A stretch of DNA of 64,000 bases. Origin: Spisula solida (taxonomy: Eukaryota; Mollusca; Bivalvia; Venerida; Mactridae). The position numbers and the translations under genes were made by a program. This document shows positions 60,401-64,000 of this stretch, in pieces. How positions within the stretch are numbered: position 1 is the stretch's first letter; every line of letters starts with the position of its first letter. The stretch spans positions 24,155,501 to 24,219,500 of the forward strand of contig OX365944.1 in the NCBI GenBank assembly GCA_947247005.1, given 5' to 3'. Under the pieces are notes generated by a model. The model did not search any database. It had not been told where the DNA came from and saw only the letters and a program-made list of their open reading frames with translations.

Positions 60401-60637
60401 TCATAGCTTGACCCTGTTGTTGATTTTGCAATTCGAGATTTCTGAATAAATATTCATGAGAGAAAGTTCCCCTGTGAGTGATGGACTGATAAGCAGTGTT
60501 GGCTGATTGTTATTGACATGTTGAATTAACTAGACACTGTGAACACTGATAACACGCGATGTTTGATGCCGTTCTCACTTACCTCTGGATTTATGAGTTC
60601 CAGTTTGTATCGGAATATGTTATACATGTGCTCTTTG
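57452..60637. other. Unannotated presumed intronic DNA
   Basis: Apart from a small hairpin at 57,801-57,836 (CGATGATTCAATGG against CCATGGTGAATCATCG), I see no repeat, RNA gene or exon here. Confidence 0.4.
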
Positions 60638-60865
60638 TATTGACCTATTCTATTCTTTGTATTAACATATTCTATTCTTTGTATTGACCTATTCTATTAT
60701 TTGTATTAACCTATTCTATTCTTTGTATTGACCTATTCTATTCTTTGTATTAACCTATTCTATTCTTTGTATTAACCTAATGTATTCTTTGTATTTACAT
60801 ATTCTATTCTTTGCATTAACCTATTCTATTCTTTGTATTTACATATTCTATTCTTTGTATTAACA
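60638..60865. repeat. ~20-bp tandem repeat
   Basis: About eleven copies of CTATTCTTTGTATTAACCTA occur, with alternating GACC/AACC/TACA variants and a partial 40-bp higher-order alternation. Confidence 0.9.
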
Positions 60866-61106
60866 TGGATTCTGTACATAGAGTTCCTATTGGTGACTAT
60901 CTTTGCTGCAAATCATGTCAGATTTCTCATCTTTTACTCCCAGTGTACGGGAGACGCTCGGTTTGTTGGTTCGTTATTTGACAATTTACAGTTCTTTGTA
61001 ACCATTGGTGGGATTTCAACGAAACTTCACAAGACTCTGAAGCTAAAATAACCGTATCAGACACTTTCTGAGGGTATGGGGCGGTCGTCACATTCACTGA
61101 TACTGT

Positions 61107-61107
61107 T

Positions 61108-61145
<38 letters not shown>

Positions 61146-61181
61146 TGTTGCTTTCTTTCTTTCTTTCTTTTTTTCTGTTTC
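61107..61181. repeat. (CTTT)n microsatellite
   Basis: An interrupted CTTT tetranucleotide run with small breaks (CTTCCTGTTG) in the middle. Confidence 0.95.
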
Positions 61182-61914
61182 TGTACTTGACAGCTATGTC
61201 ATGTGTGTTGAACGAGAGAATGATATTGAACACGCTTCTCTATCTCATCGGTTACCAAACAGTAACGGAAATGACTACGATACAAAAAACCTACCAACTC
61301 AAATAACTAAAGGTATTTAAAGTTTCAAATATAATGCACCATAAAATATATACCAGTACGCATTTTATAAACACTGTTGATTCGTTTAACCTCTCCGACA
61401 GTGCAGTAGAAAAATGAATAAACAAACTCAGTCATTTTGTACTTTGGACAAAAATGTTGTTATACAATTTTCGCATAACAAGTACAATGTACTTCTAACT
61501 TACTCTTTGTGATAACCACGTATATGTATCACAGGATATAGAGTTGATATGTCCGCTTGTTGACCATGAGAAACCATGTAGGATGGGATTCATTTAAAAC
61601 AATTCTCACTTCTGTGTTATTGTTAAACATGGGTATTGTCAACTTTCCCATGAACTGGAAGTGATATTGAATGACTGATTGGACAAATCGGAGCACTTCG
61701 GGTTAACATTTGATACTTCATCGAATGTAGCTGAATCAGACATCGATTGCTATAATAGTTTTATTATATTTTCGATTTTTTTACCGAAACGATTAAATGA
61801 CCTTCTGCTGCAGCAAAGATCTAAATATGTAGTATGTTTAGGTCTTTGGTTACAGCTAGGAAACGTCTTCCTTAGTAACATATTAAGTTGAAACAATTGT
61901 ATTGTAATTTGCTA

Positions 61915-62095
61915 TACCACAGTGAATCAACAAGTCAACTTCCGGTTATGACAATAAGTCATACACGTTGCATTGTATAGTCTCCAAATAAGTCATACAG
62001 TGACAGGAAGTTTCAGGTACTTTTGCTCGCAATAAGTCATACAAATTGAATTGTATTGATAGTCTTCCAATAAGTCATAATACGCTGTGTATACA
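61915..62095 (-). repeat. Inverted-repeat partner 2, TATGACTTATT motif
   Basis: Reverse complement of the 52,965-53,130 sequence. It starts GAATCAACAAGTCAACTTCC and carries AATAAGTCATA four times (about 61,953, 61,988, 62,031, 62,070). It shares CAGTGACAG, GCAATAAGTCATACAAATTG and other phrases with partner 1. Confidence 0.85.
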
Positions 62096-62099
62096 TAAG

Positions 62100-63420
62100 C
62101 AATATGGTTTCAGTTTATGCTTTTCGGTTTTAATGTCGTTGCTCAACAATAATTCAGATATATCATAAACGGCTGCTTGTTTTCCTGGTATGTAAGTACT
62201 AATTTACCCTTTCACAAGGAACTAGCAACTTCTCCACATGTGAAGGAAAATCGACATTGTTGTGGGGTATGACCTGCCGCGACAGGAAATTGACGTTGAT
62301 GATTGCAAACATACACGCGTATTATATACATTAACGACTCTTGGGATAGACATAATTTGGCCATTGTAGGCCATTGAAATAGAGGTGATGTAAAATCAAA
62401 TTGTGGAAGAGAAAGATGTTGGTTATTCTAGACGAGTTACAATTTTATTAGTCCGCGTGCTTGGTCATGACTCGAGGTGGTTGTATTGCGGCTTAACTTA
62501 TATCTCTAAATCTCTCTACATTCGACCATCCTTGTTGAATTGCGTATTTAAAACACTCACCGTTTCCGACCCTTCGAGCGTTTCCCGGTATCAGTGAGTT
62601 ACATTGCGTGTGCATGCATAATTATGAAAATAATTATGAAATGAAAAGGAAGTGAAATTTTGCAAGTTTTTCCCAATTCCGTTTATGTTGAATGTTTTTT
62701 ATCAATGGTTATAGTTGATAGACGTAGCCACACGTAGCGATGTTTTAAGATCCTCGCTTTAAAAGTAATGTGCCAGGACTATGCTCGTGCATTACGTGCC
62801 TTAAGCATAATAATTACAAATGACATTTTCCTGACTTGCATCTTGTTATATGTGGCGTGAAGATATTTAGCACACTGTAAGAAATACACGAACGTCAACT
62901 GACGTTCATAGTAATCATCTATGGTCGTCTAAAATGAATATGCCAACTTATGCATTTCAATGATGGCCGTTACAGGACACCATAATGTACGCCGTTCTAA
63001 ATACACTTGTATCTACATTCCTTTTCGCACCAAATTATATTCGCGTTCAAATTGGCAGTTTCCTCAACAGTTACAGCTGACGGAAGCCATGCAGACACGT
63101 TAAGCCAGAAAACTTGTCATGTAATTCAATACCAATCTTGAATTCCTCAAGTGAAAACATGTTTTGATGAACGCGATAAAAAAATCCATGGTAATCTCAA
63201 CATGAGTATTGTTTGTCTTGTGACTCAGAAAAAAACTCTCGGGAGCAGAAGACATTCACTCGCCTCTGTATATTTACATGTACACGATCGTATCTAAAAG
63301 TGAGTTCGTGAAAATATACAAATCTCAAAAGTTTCTGATAATCAGTGGTTTTATCAAAGTACATGTATGTGATCGTGCTCATATCAAGTAGTTCATCAGA
63401 AGTCACATTGCTATGGTTTT
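62100..63420. other. Unannotated presumed intronic DNA
   Basis: Nothing recognised as an exon. No resemblance to fascin trefoil 3 or 4 in the frames I read. Confidence 0.35.
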
Positions 63421-64000
63421 TTACCTTTTCCCCGCACACTGATATGGTTTGACCTTTTCTGCTATGGTTTGACCTTTTCCTGCACTCTGCTATGGTTTGA
63501 CCTTTCCCTGCACTCTGCTATGATTTGACCTTTCCCCGCACATTGCTATGGTTTGACATTTTCCCGCACATTGGTTTGGTTTGACCTTTCCCGCACATTG
63601 CTATGGTTTGACATTTTCCCACACATTGCTATGATTTGACCTTTCCCCGCACATTTTTATTGTTATGGTTTGACCTTTTCCGCACATTGCTATGGTTTAA
63701 CATTTTCCACAAAATTGCTATGGTTTGACCTTTTCCCACACATTGCTATGGTTTGACCTTTTCCCGCACATTGCTATGGTTTGACCATTTCCCGCACATA
63801 CCTATGATTTGAAATTTCCCCCCACATTGCTATAGTTTGACATTTTCCCGCACATTGTTTTCGTTTTACCTTTCCCGCACATTGCTATGGTTTGACATTT
63901 TCCTGCGTATTGCTATGATTTGACCTTTCACGCACATTGCTATGGTTTAACATTTTCCACAAAATTGCTATGGTTTGACCTTTTCCCGCACATTGCTATG
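63421..64000. repeat. ~27-bp minisatellite running off the right edge
   Basis: About twenty copies of GCACATTGCTATGGTTTGAC then CTTTTCCC occur, with frequent one-base changes and length variation of 25-29 bp. The array continues to the last base, so its full size is unknown. Confidence 0.95.

Noticed and set aside
1..64000. Viral or bacterial gene cluster, toxin system or horizontally acquired operon
   Set aside because: All recognised genes have multiple spliceosomal introns (fascin by its donor) and animal-type neighbours. The bacterial-sounding PhoPQ family name reflects family nomenclature, not recent origin.

Overview
This is nuclear DNA from a lophotrochozoan animal, most likely a bivalve mollusc. 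It is AT-rich, has small GT-AG exons in long introns, and is dense in SINEs, MITEs, minisatellites and repeat types I associate with bivalve genomes. No prokaryotic, viral or organellar genes were seen. I cannot name the species from the sequence alone.

Four protein-coding genes can be reconstructed exon by exon. (1) CLUAP1/IFT38, an intraflagellar transport protein, lies on the minus strand from 12.4 to 2.1 kb. It has ten exons, and its 3' end runs off the left edge. (2) A small secreted, probably GPI-anchored DUF7042-family-like protein lies on the plus strand at 17.06-22.97 kb, with nine exons including an 11-nt microexon. (3) A secreted PhoPQ-activated pathogenicity-related / AprA-type alpha/beta hydrolase lies on the minus strand from 46.4 to 35.0 kb. 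It has fourteen exons, 480 aa, an intact putative Ser-Asp-His triad, a TATA box and candidate poly(A) signals. (4) Fascin begins at 50.05 kb on the plus strand with a large first coding exon of 280 codons; no later exon was recognised before the right edge.

The rest is mainly repeats. They include a 44-bp minisatellite split by a TA-flanked mariner-like MITE (0-1.5 kb), nested bivalve-type repeats in CLUAP1 introns, tRNA-derived SINEs, an AACG-rich foldback element (15.4-16.5 kb), and a 4.1-kb array of a 34-bp unit with a 719-bp internal duplication (26.1-30.2 kb). Next to that array is a 2,980-bp transposon with 59-bp terminal inverted repeats starting CAC and a 5-bp target duplication (Transib/RAG-like architecture). 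A foldback element (34.0-34.8 kb), a 62-bp intronic array, two smaller intronic arrays and a CR1/L2-like LINE tail also occur. The presumed fascin first intron holds two ~165-bp inverted repeats about 9 kb apart and several short arrays.

The four genes show no functional linkage; this is ordinary gene neighbourhood. The observations most worth a second look are the Transib-like element, two MITEs inserted 10-11 nt downstream of exon 3' ends with the donor sites preserved, the large satellite, and the mollusc PhoPQ-related enzyme.
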